A stretch of 64,000 bases of DNA from Psychrobacter sp. JCM 18903 (GCF_000586475.1 NZ_BAWJ01000002.1:239621-303620); one strand, 5' to 3'. Positions 42,640 through 53,234 are shown, numbered from the stretch's first letter. The notes: generated by a model not told the origin, from the letters alone. Made by a program: numbers and translations.

Positions 42640-42727
42640 AATTATTTTTTTAATTTCTTAAGTATAATTAATTATTTCAAGTTTAGAGGTGTAATATTTT
42701 TAAATATAGTCCAATGTTAAAAGAAAA

Positions 42728-43138
42728 CTATTCTGTCTTTTCCATATAGTAAGAGTAATTGTCACCTTTTAAATAATAGCTCATGTCTATAAAATATTTA
42801 TTATCATCAGTTTTTTGAATTGTACCAAATTTTTTATCTTTTCCTATGTCATAAATTTCTATACCATTATTATCAACTGGCTTTATATAACATTTTAATT
42901 GTTTGTCTGTTTGGTATCCCTCAATATTGATTTGACAAATTTCTTCAAATATTTTTAAATTATAAAAAACACCAACACCAGTTCCAAGATCTTCATCAGT
43001 TTGATAATTATTGTACTCATACATACCATAAAATTGTGAAGCATAATTTTTTGGAGTATTTGAGATACTATCAATCGTTGATGGTTTAGAACAAGAAACT
43101 AATCCAATTATAAATGTGAGTAGTATAGTTATTCTCAT
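42728..43138 (-). CDS. Small lipoprotein, candidate immunity protein
   Basis: The 136-residue product starts MRITILLTFIIGLVSC, a short signal peptide with lipobox. The mature part is polar and aromatic-rich (QFYGMYEYNNYQTDEDLGTG, CQINIEGYQTDKQLKCYIKP) and resembles in outline small lipoproteins of the DUF5991 kind; this similarity is from memory and unsure. It lies 16 bases downstream of the IS-interrupted lipoprotein gene and upstream of the amidase. Low G+C and location in the T6SS island suggest it protects the periplasm against one of the effector domains. Confidence 0.65.
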   Translation of the reverse strand: MRITILLTFIIGLVSCSKPSTIDSISNTPKNYASQFYGMYEYNNYQTDEDLGTGVGVFYNLKIFEEICQINIEGYQTDKQLKCYIKPVDNNGIEIYDIGKDKKFGTIQKTDDNKYFIDMSYYLKGDNYSYYMEKTE

Positions 43139-43504
43139 ATGAATCCTTGTTAACTTAGTTTTTAAATTTACACTTTTTTAGATTTTCGCTTCGAATATAA
43201 TCTAATAAAGCTAAAAAAGAAATTTTAATATATTTATCTTTTGATAAATTTATGATATTACTTTTTTCTATTTCTGGTTCTGATTCAACAAAAAGTGGTT
43301 CTTTATATTTTTTTTCAATGATAGTAGCGTTAATTAAATTTTTATTATTAAAAATATATTTGTACTCGTAGTTCCCATAATCTGAATAGCTTTTCCCTTG
43401 CAATATACATCTATCATTTTTTGAAAACAAAACTCCCACCTTGTGGAAAAACTTCTGATGAGTCAAATTCAATTTCTTGAAGTTTAGTGATATTGTCATT
43501 AGAA

Positions 43505-44416
43505 TATAGTCTAATCCAAATAAAACCGATACAATCCTATTAATAATTGCATTTAATGAAATGAACCATGACTTATTCAATAGACTATCGCAAACAGGTA
43601 CTTTTTAGCATCGCTGATGGTATGACCATACGAGAAGCTGCGCTATTTTATGGACTTAGCACCAGCACCATTCACAGCTGGCAGCAGAACCTAGCTCCTA
43701 AAACAACCAGAAATAAAGCACCGACTAAAATACCTGATGACGCCTTAATTGAAGACGTAAAAAGATATCCAGATGATTATAACTATGAAAGAGCTCGTCG
43801 CTTGAACTGTAGTCAAACGGGTATCTTTAATGCTTTAAAGCGTCTTGGTATCAGTCAAAAAAAAGACCTTAGAACATCCAAAAGCGTGTCCGATAAAAAG
43901 AGCGGTATTCCAGAGTAGGCTTGATCGCTTTACGCAGCAAGGCTACCCCATTGTCTATATGGATGAAAGCGGCTTTGAGGCTGAAACCATTCGTTCTCAT
44001 GGCTATGCACCGATTGGTACACCCTGTATCGATAGCTACAACTGGCAAGCAAAAAAGCGAACCAACGTCATCGGAGCTCTCTATGAAAAGATGCTATTTG
44101 CGCTTGATTACGTTGAGCAGAATATCAATAGCACCATATTCTACGACTGGTGCAAACACACTTTAATTCCAAGTCTCAAGACTAAATGCGTGATTGTCAT
44201 GGATAACGCTCGGTTTCATAAAAGCAAACGTATTCAAAAGCTACTCAACAGACATGGCCATCGTATTCTTTGGCTACCACCGTACAGCCCTGATCTGAAC
44301 CCTATCGAGAAGAAGTGGGCACAGGCTAAGCTTCTACGCCAAGGATGGATGGAGAATAATCTACCTAAACTGTTTTATGATATGGGCTGTATCGATTTTA
44401 TAAAGATTTAACTATA
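43505..44416 (+). mobile_element. IS630-family insertion sequence
   Basis: The element is about 910 bases. Its ends are imperfect inverted repeats of about 33 bases: 43505-43537 starts TATAGTCTAATCC and the reverse complement of 44384-44416 starts TATAGTTAAATCT; both share ATAAAA.CGATACA further in. The outermost TA at 43505-43506 and 44415-44416 is the target duplication typical of IS630/Tc1. One transposase gene fills the inside. It is inserted in a lipoprotein gene on the opposite strand. Confidence 0.88.
43568..44411 (+). CDS. IS630-family transposase, in two frames
   Basis: The N-terminal helix-turn-helix (MTYSIDYRKQVLFSIADGMT, REAALFYGLSTSTIHSW) binds the ends. The DDE catalytic domain shows VYMDESGFEAETIRSHGYAP, VIVMDNARFHKSKRIQKLL and SPDLNPIEKKWAQAKLL, all three acidic residues present. 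The frame changes at the A8 run at about 43858-43865: reading one A fewer joins SQKK to TLEHPKACPIKRAVF. This needs a +1 shift, the opposite sign from most indels in this window, so slippage at the A-run or an extra base are both possible. The joined length is about 280 residues; the stop lies inside the right inverted repeat. Confidence 0.88.
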
Positions 44417-44462
44417 GCTGGAACAACTGATACTAAGTAAAATCATGATACTTATTAGAGCG

Positions 44463-46830
44463 TTATAAAGATACTTTTTCAATATTTCCATTAGCATTCC
44501 CGTATAAATTTCTAAGTTGAGACAGTGTTTTACCGTACATATTTTCGAAATGAGGGTAGTCTTTAAAACTTGTCCAATCACCTCCCCATTTGAACCCATG
44601 GCGTTTTCCGATGGGTGCTACTTTTTTCAAAAGCCTTATATTTTTTTTATCATCTGCCATATGTAATTTTCCATCCTCATGTAAAGGAAAGACATCAATA
44701 GCAACGCCAAAGTTATGATTACTTTGTCCACCTTTAGCCTTAGTAACTATACTACCTGACGCTGTACGTCCTTTAGCATATAACTTATTTTGTTCTTCAT
44801 AAGTTCTAAGTCCTTGGACAATAATTAGCTTAATACCCAGTTCTCTTTCTGAGTCATTTATAAAATCCCTAACTGAACATCTAATTTTGGGATGTAACTT
44901 TTCAACCTTTTTTTCGTTCTTAGCACTTAAAGGTCTGCATCCTGTATTAGTCTGTGGCTTTTGAATTACTCCTTCACAAGTAGGTTTAAATACTCTATTT
45001 TCAGGTTTTTTTCCATCATTGTAATGATGCGCGATTTCCTTTTTAACTTCCCATGCGTAAGTCACACCACCTGAAAAGCCTCTCACCTTCAATTCTCCTT
45101 TTTCTTTCATGAATGCTGGATTCTGTCTATAAGGATTCCCTTTTGCTTGTCCATTATCTTTAAAAATAATTTCATTGTCATCTATATCAATACCCTCGGG
45201 CTTAACAGACGCTGGACGTAGTATCGTCAGATACATTTCAAGGAAACTATCTATTTTTTTGTATCGATTATTGTATAACTGAAAGTACCTTTTAACCCAA
45301 TCTAGTTGCTCTACTGCTGACATATTACGCAACTTATCTTTAGAGACATTTAAATCTTCGCGCGCACCTGCACCCATCTGAACTAACCCAACAAAACCAA
45401 GAGAGTTAACTTTAGATGGATCAAAAGTACCTTCTGTTTCCAGATGCATCAATGCCATCAAATTATTAGCCATTGCTAGGTAGTCATTCGGCCATAAGTC
45501 CTGACATATTTCAATGACTTTCTTTCTAAATTCACAGCTTACTTTCGCACTCCAAAATAGATTATGGGCTTTACAAATACAAGCACCATTAGTTGTAGCG
45601 ACAGCCTTTGGCGCACCATCAGAGCTATTGCTAGGTTTTGTAATAACGTTGACAGGGACATCTGATCTACTTGATTGAGAAGAACTACCTGTAGATGAAG
45701 AAGAAGTTCCATTGCTAGGTATCTTAAGCTTATCCCCTGGATGAATTGTATCAGTAAGCTTTAGACTATTAATACGAGCTAAATCATTCATATTGACACC
45801 ATGCTTTTTAGCAATACCGCTTAACGTATCGCCACTTTTTATAGTATAAATACTTAATGTAGATGAGGCGTTACTGTTTGAGTCAGTACCAGCCGCAGTC
45901 GCTCCTCCAGTTGGCTTGTCATTCTTGCCACCGCTCATAGCGTCATTGATACCCTCTAAACCTCTTTTGCCTTGTCACCTAACGCGCCTAAACCATCTTC
46001 TATACTTTCAAGTAGACCACTGAAAAACCCTTCATCTTCATCAGAAGAAGAAGGGTTTGATGATTGCTTTGGCGTGGGTCTAGCAGTGGGTGAGGGTTTT
46101 GGTGTCGTGTGAGTTTGTGCTGAACCATCACTACGTAGCTTGATCGTTTGACCTGCTTGCAATGTTGTTGGGTTCGTTATCCTATTCATAAGTTGAAGCT
46201 GTTCTACTGACACGCCACTTCTTTGTGAGATACCAGAGAGTGTTTCCCCTTTTTTCACTTTGTGATTGGTTTGGGAAGTTAGCGAATCAGGTCTCTCATT
46301 AGTTTTGCCCGTTAAGCTACTGCCTTTTGGTGGCACTTTAATAATTTGACCTGGAACTATTTTATCAGGGTCTTTGATGGTCGATTTATTGAGCTGCGCT
46401 AGTATTTGCCATGTTGTGTCATGCATTTTAGCAATGGTGTATAGATCTTGACCTTTCTTAACTTCGTACTCATCTTTACCTGCCACAACTTTATGGGTAC
46501 TTCTTTTGTATGAGCCGCTAATTTCACTAAGTGCTTTGAGCTTGGCTAATTGAATATAAAAAGGTGTTTTTAGAGTGCATTTACCTTTTTTATCTGGTAC
46601 TTTGATATATTCTTTGATTACGATCATCTCTTTGGTTAAAGGATGTCGTATATGAACGATTAATATCGTGCCAGGTGGTCGACTGATTGGCGTACCAAGT
46701 CCTTGACTGTCAGATTTTCTGACACTAATAGGCGTTCCTGATTCTCTAACCTCATGATATAAATTAGGAAAAGGTTTATTAAGAAGGTCAACAAACTTGA
46801 GCTGAAATAGGTTACTTTAACTTTATCCAC
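44463..46830 (-). CDS. T6SS effector 2: LysM repeats, lysozyme-like and M15 peptidase domains, frameshifted
   Basis: The joined product is about 789 residues. An N-terminal beta-rich domain (about 1-115; GTPISVRKSDSQGLGTPISR) precedes three LysM modules (about 122-167, 190-234 and 328-373; e.g. KVKKGETLSGISQRSG). A lysozyme/SLT-like domain follows (about 440-540; MALMHLETEGTFDPSKVNSL, GFVGLVQMGAG). The C-terminal M15 peptidase (about 643-766) has GLRTYEEQNKLYAKGR, GQSNHNFGVAIDVF and DYPHFEN with the zinc His/Asp/His. So it should cut both glycan and peptide. Breaks lie near 45960 (one T lost) and near 46800. The likely start is GTG 46830, overlapping the stop of the upstream lipoprotein gene. 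No signal peptide is present, which fits export by T6SS. Confidence 0.82.
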
Positions 46831-47518
46831 AGCCTTCAAAGTAGCGGATATACGGTTCATAATTGAGGCTCATGATAAAGACTTTCCCTTCTTCAATATC
46901 ATAACGTACACCTATATCATTAGCACTATCTGTCCAGTAAACAAAAACAGGCTGCTCAGTGTATGGGTTTACAATAATTTCATCAGGTTCTCTGCCATGC
47001 TTTTCAAAAATAGTAGCCGTAGTATCACCAACCTTCACCCCTGTGTAAGTTTGAAAATTATCGTCATTAAATATATTAATACCAGTAATGATGTTATCAA
47101 TGACTTGAAATGATAATATATTCTGATAATCAGTATATTTTCTTGAGTTAGCAAAGAAGCAGTTTTCAGCGCCTTCTAACTGACCTTGCACTTCAACAAA
47201 AAAATTACTTGGTTTAAATTTTTGTCCGAGAGAAATTTCACCAATGCCATTCTCGGTTATAGTATACTTATCATAGCTAGAAAATAATGAACTATCATTT
47301 TGTAGTATTATAGGTTTACTAGTTGAAGCGCTAGTAGTGGATAAATCAAATATTCTCGACTTAGAGTTATTGGGTTCTTCTAAATTTTCAATATTTTTCT
47401 GATTTAGTATATTTATAGTGTTTTTGGCTTCAGTATTCTTTAAATTATCAATAGGATTTTTATTACAACTAGCTATTGTAATTGTAAATAATAAGACTAT
47501 CATAGATAGATGTTTCAT
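46823..47518 (-). CDS. Lipoprotein, candidate immunity protein
   Basis: The signal peptide MKHLSMIVLLFTITIASC ends in a lipobox. After an Asn/Ser/Thr-rich linker of about 75 residues comes a compact domain: ENGIGEISLGQKF, a conserved-looking Cys (GAENCFFAN), TGVKVGDTTATIFEKHGREP, NPYTEQPVFVYWTD and a final FEGCG. This GIG-I-LG / VGD / NPY / EGC pattern occurs in a family of small periplasmic lipoproteins of unknown role. It is 231 residues, lies between effector 1's immunity gene and effector 2, and overlaps the presumed GTG start of effector 2 by eight bases. Protection against an effector domain is inferred from context only. Confidence 0.72.
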   Translation of the reverse strand: MKHLSMIVLLFTITIASCNKNPIDNLKNTEAKNTINILNQKNIENLEEPNNSKSRIFDLSTTSASTSKPIILQNDSSLFSSYDKYTITENGIGEISLGQKFKPSNFFVEVQGQLEGAENCFFANSRKYTDYQNILSFQVIDNIITGINIFNDDNFQTYTGVKVGDTTATIFEKHGREPDEIIVNPYTEQPVFVYWTDSANDIGVRYDIEEGKVFIMSLNYEPYIRYFEGCG

Positions 47519-47642
47519 TTAAAAATTACCTTCATTATGTAGTAATAATAGTACAGTTATAATTATATCAAGACCCTAATTAGAAAAATAATTAATTGAA
47601 AATTAAAAAAATATGTTTAGATTTAAAGTAAAATATATATAA

Positions 47643-47978
47643 TTAAAGAGGACAATTAGTTTTCATTAGCATTCTAACCTCTTGTCTAGGAAAACTAAAT
47701 TCTTTGGCTTTAAAAGAAATAATATAACCACCATTTGCTTGCCCCCATGTCCCTTTTCCATATTTCGATGAATAAGCATCACAATCTTTACCTAGATAAA
47801 TTCTTTGTAATGATTGATTTATTAAAATTGCACCGCTGCTATTATATTGTGCCTGATAAACTTCATTTGTTCCCGATTGATATGAATTTATAATACTTGA
47901 ATCAGAATAAGCAGATGCAAAAATTGTTATTGTAGAAAAAGTAATAATTGTAGTAATCTTAAAAAGAAACTTAGTCAT
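47643..47978 (-). CDS. Secreted small protein, candidate immunity protein of effector 1
   Basis: The 111-residue product begins with a signal peptide (MTKFLFKITTIITFSTITIF, cleaved near ASA-YSD). The mature protein of about 87 residues has two cysteines (LGKDCDAYSSKYGKGTWGQA, MKTNCPL) that could form a disulfide. Its ATG overlaps the end of the effector 1 gene by eight bases (ATGACTAA), a typical arrangement of effector and immunity genes. No family was recognised. Periplasmic location suits neutralising a peptidoglycan hydrolase. A 124-base gap follows before the next lipoprotein gene. Confidence 0.72.
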   Translation of the reverse strand: MTKFLFKITTIITFSTITIFASAYSDSSIINSYQSGTNEVYQAQYNSSGAILINQSLQRIYLGKDCDAYSSKYGKGTWGQANGGYIISFKAKEFSFPRQEVRMLMKTNCPL

Positions 47979-50216
47979 TAAAAACCTCCCTTAAAAAACC
48001 ATATTCTATGTGTAGATCTGTTTTCCCATTATTTTCTTCTTTAAAATATTTATCATATAATCCTAATGCTTGAACCATAGTCTTAGATGGCTGTCCATAT
48101 CTACCTGGTGGTAAACTAGCCCATTCATAAGCATAACCTCTTTTTTTATCTAGTTCCAATGCTTCTTTTATTTTCCCTTCTAGTAATAGAGGCCAAGCAC
48201 TTGGTCTTGCATACTTCATAAGAATGACAGCGAATAGATCTTGATCTCTTTTACCAAAGCTGGTTATACCGTACTTTTTACGTTTTGCAATCATCGATTT
48301 GTCATCCCAAGTGTATCCCATAACTTGATAAGCTCCAGCGGCTGAAGAAGTTTTTTTCCCAAATGGTCGATCTATTCTAGGATGATCTGAAAAACCTCTA
48401 CTATAATCCTTTACAAACGATCTTCCTCCAAATAATCTTTCATATCCTCCGTCACCTACTGTTCCTTCTCCGACTCTCAACATTCTCATAAATGCTCTTA
48501 CTCTTAATTCCTTAATTGATGCTTTTTGATTAGGAATTATTTTCGAAGGATGAATAATATCAACATCTTCAATGTTCGGTTTAAATCCTTGCAAATGTAT
48601 GTGATGATGGTGATTCACTAGAGATCCAGAGTGAGGTAACATTCTGTTGCTCTTAATTTTAACGGGTTGTGATTTGAAGTCTTTGTAGCCAAAACTGTAT
48701 AAAGCCTCAACGAATTCAACGTTTGCATTCCAATCAAAGTGATCAGAACTAGTATAGGTTTGAATCTGCATATGTTTGTTATTAACACCAAGGTATCTAA
48801 AATCACCATTAATACCATTGATATGACTTTTACTAACCCCTCCAGAACTTCCTGTCACTGTACTAAAACCTGTACCTGTATATTTACCTATACTAATCGA
48901 GCACATCGCGCCTAAAACACAAGCCATAGCTAAACCACTTAAATAATGACGTTCATCATCACCAAAAATAATCCATTGATAACTCACATTACCTTTTCTG
49001 TATTGAGAATGTTTATTTTGATCTATTAAATATGTTTTACCATTGTTGACTTTTCTAACTTTTAGGACCTTTTTAACATAATAGTACTCAAATTTATCTC
49101 CAATGATATAAGTAGATTTACCAAGATTATGAACACTGCCATCTTTAGCATAGTAAATAAACGCAGCGTAGCCAACTGCTTGCCCATTAGCACGTTCAAT
49201 ACGACCATCATAATAGATATGATAAACGGTCGTCTTGCTATCATAAGTAATTTGTTCGGCAGGATTGCCCTTTTGATTGTTACCCGAATTCTTGTTCAGT
49301 TCTACATCGGGTATATCCACTTTTGGCTTTGTAGGAGTCGGAGTTGGTATTGATGGTTTAGACGCAGGTGGGTTATGATTGCCAAGAGTGTCATTATCAA
49401 GATCACCTAGTTTATCTTTTATATTGTCTACGGTATCTTTTACAGAATCTTTGAGACTGTCTAAACCATCATTTATTTTATCTTTCCAGTCTTTATCATT
49501 TTTTTCTGAACTTGATTGAGCTTTAGAATTAATTTTTAAAACTTGTCCTTCACGAATTTCATGGCGATTACTAATGTTATTTATTTTTTCTAGATCAGAA
49601 ACAGACTCACCACTTCGTTCAGCAATTTTACTTAATGTATCTCCTGATTTTACTTTGTAAGTAATAGTCGTTATTTTATTGGCCTCAGTATTCTCATCTA
49701 CTGATCTTTCCTTGTCTCCGCCATTGAAAGGAACTTTAATCCATTTTCCCGCATATATCTTATTAATGTTATTTATTTTTGGATTGAGATTCTTTAATTC
49801 TACTACACTGGTATTGTGCCTTTTGGCAATACCTTCTAAGGTATCCCCTGCAACCACTTGGTAATCTTTACGCTTAATACTACCAGCACTGTCACCATGT
49901 TTTCTAGCTGTGAGTCAATTAGAATAGCACTAACTCTCGCTCTTATTTTAAGTTTGCTTTTCTCAGTTGAAGGCAACGGTAAGCAGGCAATCTTTTGAAA
50001 GTCTTTTGTTCCTATTTTTACATACAGACAGACATTAGTATTTATTGGTTTAACAAATTCGTAAGTTTCACCTTTACTATTAGTTTTACCTTTAACTAAG
50101 TGGCTTTCTTTATAGTTTTTAACTATGGTAACTTTATACTCAATATTTTTTAAAAGTTTGCTATTGAAATCAAGCAATATGAATCCTGCCGTAATTTGCT
50201 TTTGACTGTTTGACAC
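47971..50216 (-). CDS. T6SS effector 1: LysM repeats, MepA-like peptidase and lambda-type transglycosylase, frameshifted
   Basis: The joined product is about 748 residues. A beta-rich N-terminal domain (about 1-115; ITAGFILLDFNSKLLKNIEY) is followed by two LysM modules (about 120-164 and 187-232), a Pro/Thr linker, and a middle region with KSHINGINGDFRYLGV ... HHHHIHLQGF (about 460-545), which resembles the zinc site of MepA-like murein endopeptidases. The C-terminus (about 570-730) is a GH104 endolysin domain like phage lambda R: MLRVGEGT with catalytic Glu, SDHPRIDRPFGKKTSSAAGA, EWASLPPGRYGQP. The frame breaks near 49897 (one C lost). The start is GTG 50216, sharing a base with the vgrG stop (TAGTG). 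Confidence 0.83.
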
Positions 50217-53200
50217 TATTCTTCATCCTCTAAAAGATTAATATCTTCTGCTGGCGCTTGACAATTGCATTCTTCATCAGAATATTCAAATTCAACTTCT
50301 TCTAATTGGTTACTATGGTCATAATCTTCTTCATCTTCAGTATCATATTCTAATGTCCAATTATCTAGGTATCCAACCAACACATCTGCCTTTTTAGATT
50401 CCATAGATATCAGTCGACCAGTACGTCCATGCTCATCTAACGTTCCTTCAACGATTTGGCCATCATCTAGCGTTGCCACATAGTCAACTTTACTAAAACT
50501 GGCATGATAAAATAAATCATAAACATCGAGCTTATTACTAAACAACGGAACAGTCTCAGGCATCATCGGTAATGAATAATTAGCTCTTGCCCCACCCACC
50601 AAACCCTTCTTCACCGCTTTTATCTTAATCACCCCCCGGGCACACCAGCTTAATCCCTCTGTCATCAATCGTAATGGATGCTCCTGCTGAGGTTTGCAGC
50701 TTAATCCGCTTCGGACTCGACACATTCACCTGTCCAGCCTCACTACCAATCGTCATGCTTTGTTGACTGTGTAATTGCAACTCACCACCCTGTGCTTGTA
50801 TCGCTAGTGGCTCTCTATTGGCACTGATATGTAAGCCTGATAGATCGACTTGACCACCAACCCCAGAGAGCGAGTCAATCGTATTTGCCGTCAGCGTATA
50901 ATTGCCCGCCACCACATCCGACTGGGTAGCACCTGATTGCCTGACTATTGTTTTCGCCGTCCATAGCGTATTGCTGGCTGCCGCTAAGATACTGTCTTTG
51001 CTGACTAACATGACATCGCTGCGCCAAGTACTTCCGTATTTAATGTCTCATCGATGATGTGCGCACTGGTTTTAAAGGTTTCTATCGTTTGGTTGGCATC
51101 GCTAAGTGCTGCCGTGGATTGCAAGTGTGCCTGCTTTGCCTCCTTGAAGGTCTCGCTCAGCTCAGCGCCTAACTTAAGCTGCTGCTGTCCTGCATCATTG
51201 ACCCACGCTGACTCATGCTCGCTTTGACTATGCCTGACACCAAAAGTGGAGAGTAGGACACCGGTATCGCCACTGATCTGTAATCCATGGTCGGTGGCTA
51301 GATTAATCCCTTGACCACTGGTTGATGATTGATGATTACTATAACGATGACGCAGTATGCCAAGCTCAAGCACATGCTCATCAGGGCAAAGGTGGCGCTA
51401 GAAGTGATGGTTGGTGTCTCAGCATTGGCACGTGATCCTGTATTCACCGACCACTGCATTCCTATCTGGTTGGGCGTATCATCAAAGCTTAGGGTCACTT
51501 CAGAATCAGACGTCAGCCATATTGAGCAATACCAGAGATCCAACCACTGTGAGTATCATCTTCACTAATTTGCGAATGACCCAAACCACCACCATGCCAT
51601 CTAGGGGACGCGCCGCCTTGTAAGTTATGTCGATTAGATAAGCCTGCATCACGAGTGGTGATGTCTTTGTCATCGATATCGCCCATACCGATACCGTCAT
51701 AAAGCGACCTGCTAATCACAGGACTGTCGATATCGCCATACCAATGGTTAAGCAGCACCGACTGTCCCAGCCTTGGCGCAAACTGCCAACCATGCGTGCT
51801 ACCCGATGACAGCTGCAATGAGCGCAGTGGCGGGGTAGTGCCGTCATTGTGAGGGCTGATACCTGACCAGACAGGCGTAGTAATAGTTTGCTGTAGATTG
51901 TCAGTGCTGACACTTGAGTCATAGCTGGGGGAAGCTGATAAACCTGTGTCACCAGTACGAGCTTGGGCGAGACCCGTGTAAGTGCTACTGGCAAAGGATA
52001 AAGAACTGGGATAAGGGCAATAAGGAATAGCAGCGTCAAGTAACGTCGCTGATACCCAAACCCCAGTATCGCGGGCGATGTCAAAACCATGATCGGGTAT
52101 TGAAAAGTGATTGTGATTCATTGCATGACAGCGCATATGCTGAGCAGTGCGCTGTAACCACTGTTTGATAAATATTTGATGATGGTATGAAACGCTATCG
52201 TTGTCAGGCTCAATACCGATTAAGGTAACCGCGATACAATGCGTCGATAAGCTGCCAATAGAGGGTAGGTTGTTAATACTCACTGGGCTACCGACACTTA
52301 GACCACGCAGGGCACCAGTCGCTTGATAAGTTTCGCGCTGACAGTGATTGGCAGATGTCCATTGCTGTGCAAGATGAGCGGCGGCATCATCGCTGTGCAC
52401 GCGAGACGGCGCACCAATTAATACCGTCGTGGCATCTGTCGCAAGCGGTGACTCATCTACCGCTTGACCTTCATAAATAGTATCTGCCGCCAACCCATCT
52501 GCTCGTACTATTACCCTATCACTGCCAAGTTGCTGCGACCTCATTTGTAGCGTATTGACACTATCTTGACCTGATTGTACGGATGACTGAGCATAACTAT
52601 AGGTCAGCGGTATGAGCTCGCCTGTGTCTAAACCATCAACCAACCACCACGTGCCAAGCTCATCAACGGAATTCCCTGACACCCATAAAGTCGATATACC
52701 AATATCAGCGAGCAGACCAGTAACAAATTCATAGTCGCTGACATCCGACTGTATACGCATGGATAAAGGTGCCGATAAACGTGCGGATGATTCATCATCT
52801 GATGACAAAAGAGACTCAGATATTTGCCAATTTAAATCGTAATCACTAAGGATGAGGGTAACAATATCGAGCGTCGATTGATTGATAAAACTGCGGGTAT
52901 GTATCGACTGTGCCAACTGCCAATCGGGGCTAACAACTTCTAAAGTATAAAAGTGCATCGCGCCATCAGATTGCTGATAACGGATGCCGCGTATCAGCCC
53001 AGTACGACAGCTAGCGGTACGATCAGCGGAAAACGTGGTTAAGCATATCGGAGCATTGATTAATGATAAACAAGCGTTCGATTCGATAAAATTATAACTA
53101 AACACTAGTATGTCAATATTGTCAGATTGATTAATGCCGCTTGCACCGCAAAACGAAACAGGGTAAAAGGTGTTTATCGTTGGATTATCAGTATGAACGG

Positions 53201-53234
53201 TAATATTATGTAGACGATTGGTCTTAGAAGGCAT
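50216..53234 (-). CDS. vgrG: T6SS spike protein VgrG, several frameshifts
   Basis: VgrG forms the trimeric tip of the T6SS needle and carries effectors. The N-terminal gp27-like part contains YQQSDGAMHFYTLEVVSPDW and ISTLWVSGNSVDELGTWWLV. The gp5-like part includes GTTPPLRSLQLSSGSTHGWQ and NHWYGDIDSPVISRSLYDG (the usual VVVGFLxGDPDxPxI region). A DUF2345-type beta-helix follows (QLHSQQSMTIGSEAGQVNVS, ITIDDRGIKLVCPGG). The C-terminal extension has a small beta domain and a very acidic tail (DTEDEEDYDHSNQLEEVEFE). Four breaks lie near 51517, 51384, 51016 and 50634, the last in a G6 run. The joined length is about 1007 residues. The start ATG 53234 is estimated. Confidence 0.88.

Larger units (their letters stand above)
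43155..44497 (-). pseudogene. Lipoprotein gene interrupted by IS630 element (candidate immunity gene of effector 2)
   Basis: The 5' piece (44497 or 44491 to 44417) encodes a lipoprotein signal, MEILKKYLYNALISIMILLS followed by ISCSS, and overlaps the 3' end of the effector gene by about 30 bases. The 3' piece (43504 to 43155) continues after the insertion. Removing 43507-44416 joins the two in the same frame: ...CSS-YSNDNITKLQEIEFDS. A further single A missing in the A-run at about 43417-43422 must be restored to reach ...KKNDRCILQGKSYSDYGNYE and the stop at 43155. The intact product would be about 142 residues. With the insertion, only the signal peptide and a few residues are made, so the gene is inactive. 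Confidence 0.85.

Noticed and set aside
46660..46860. Small separate gene of 66 codons upstream of effector 2
   Set aside because: Part of it is the likely start of effector 2 before a lost base; the rest is an out-of-frame shadow.
41253..50216. Prophage remnant, because of endolysin, amidase and M15 domains
   Set aside because: No capsid, tail, integrase or holin genes are visible; LysM fusion, lipoprotein partners and position behind vgrG fit a T6SS cargo array.
50216..51543. Three or four separate small genes downstream of the main vgrG frame
   Set aside because: Their products are consecutive segments of one VgrG (gp5 end, beta-helix, C-terminal extension); each junction is repaired by adding one base.
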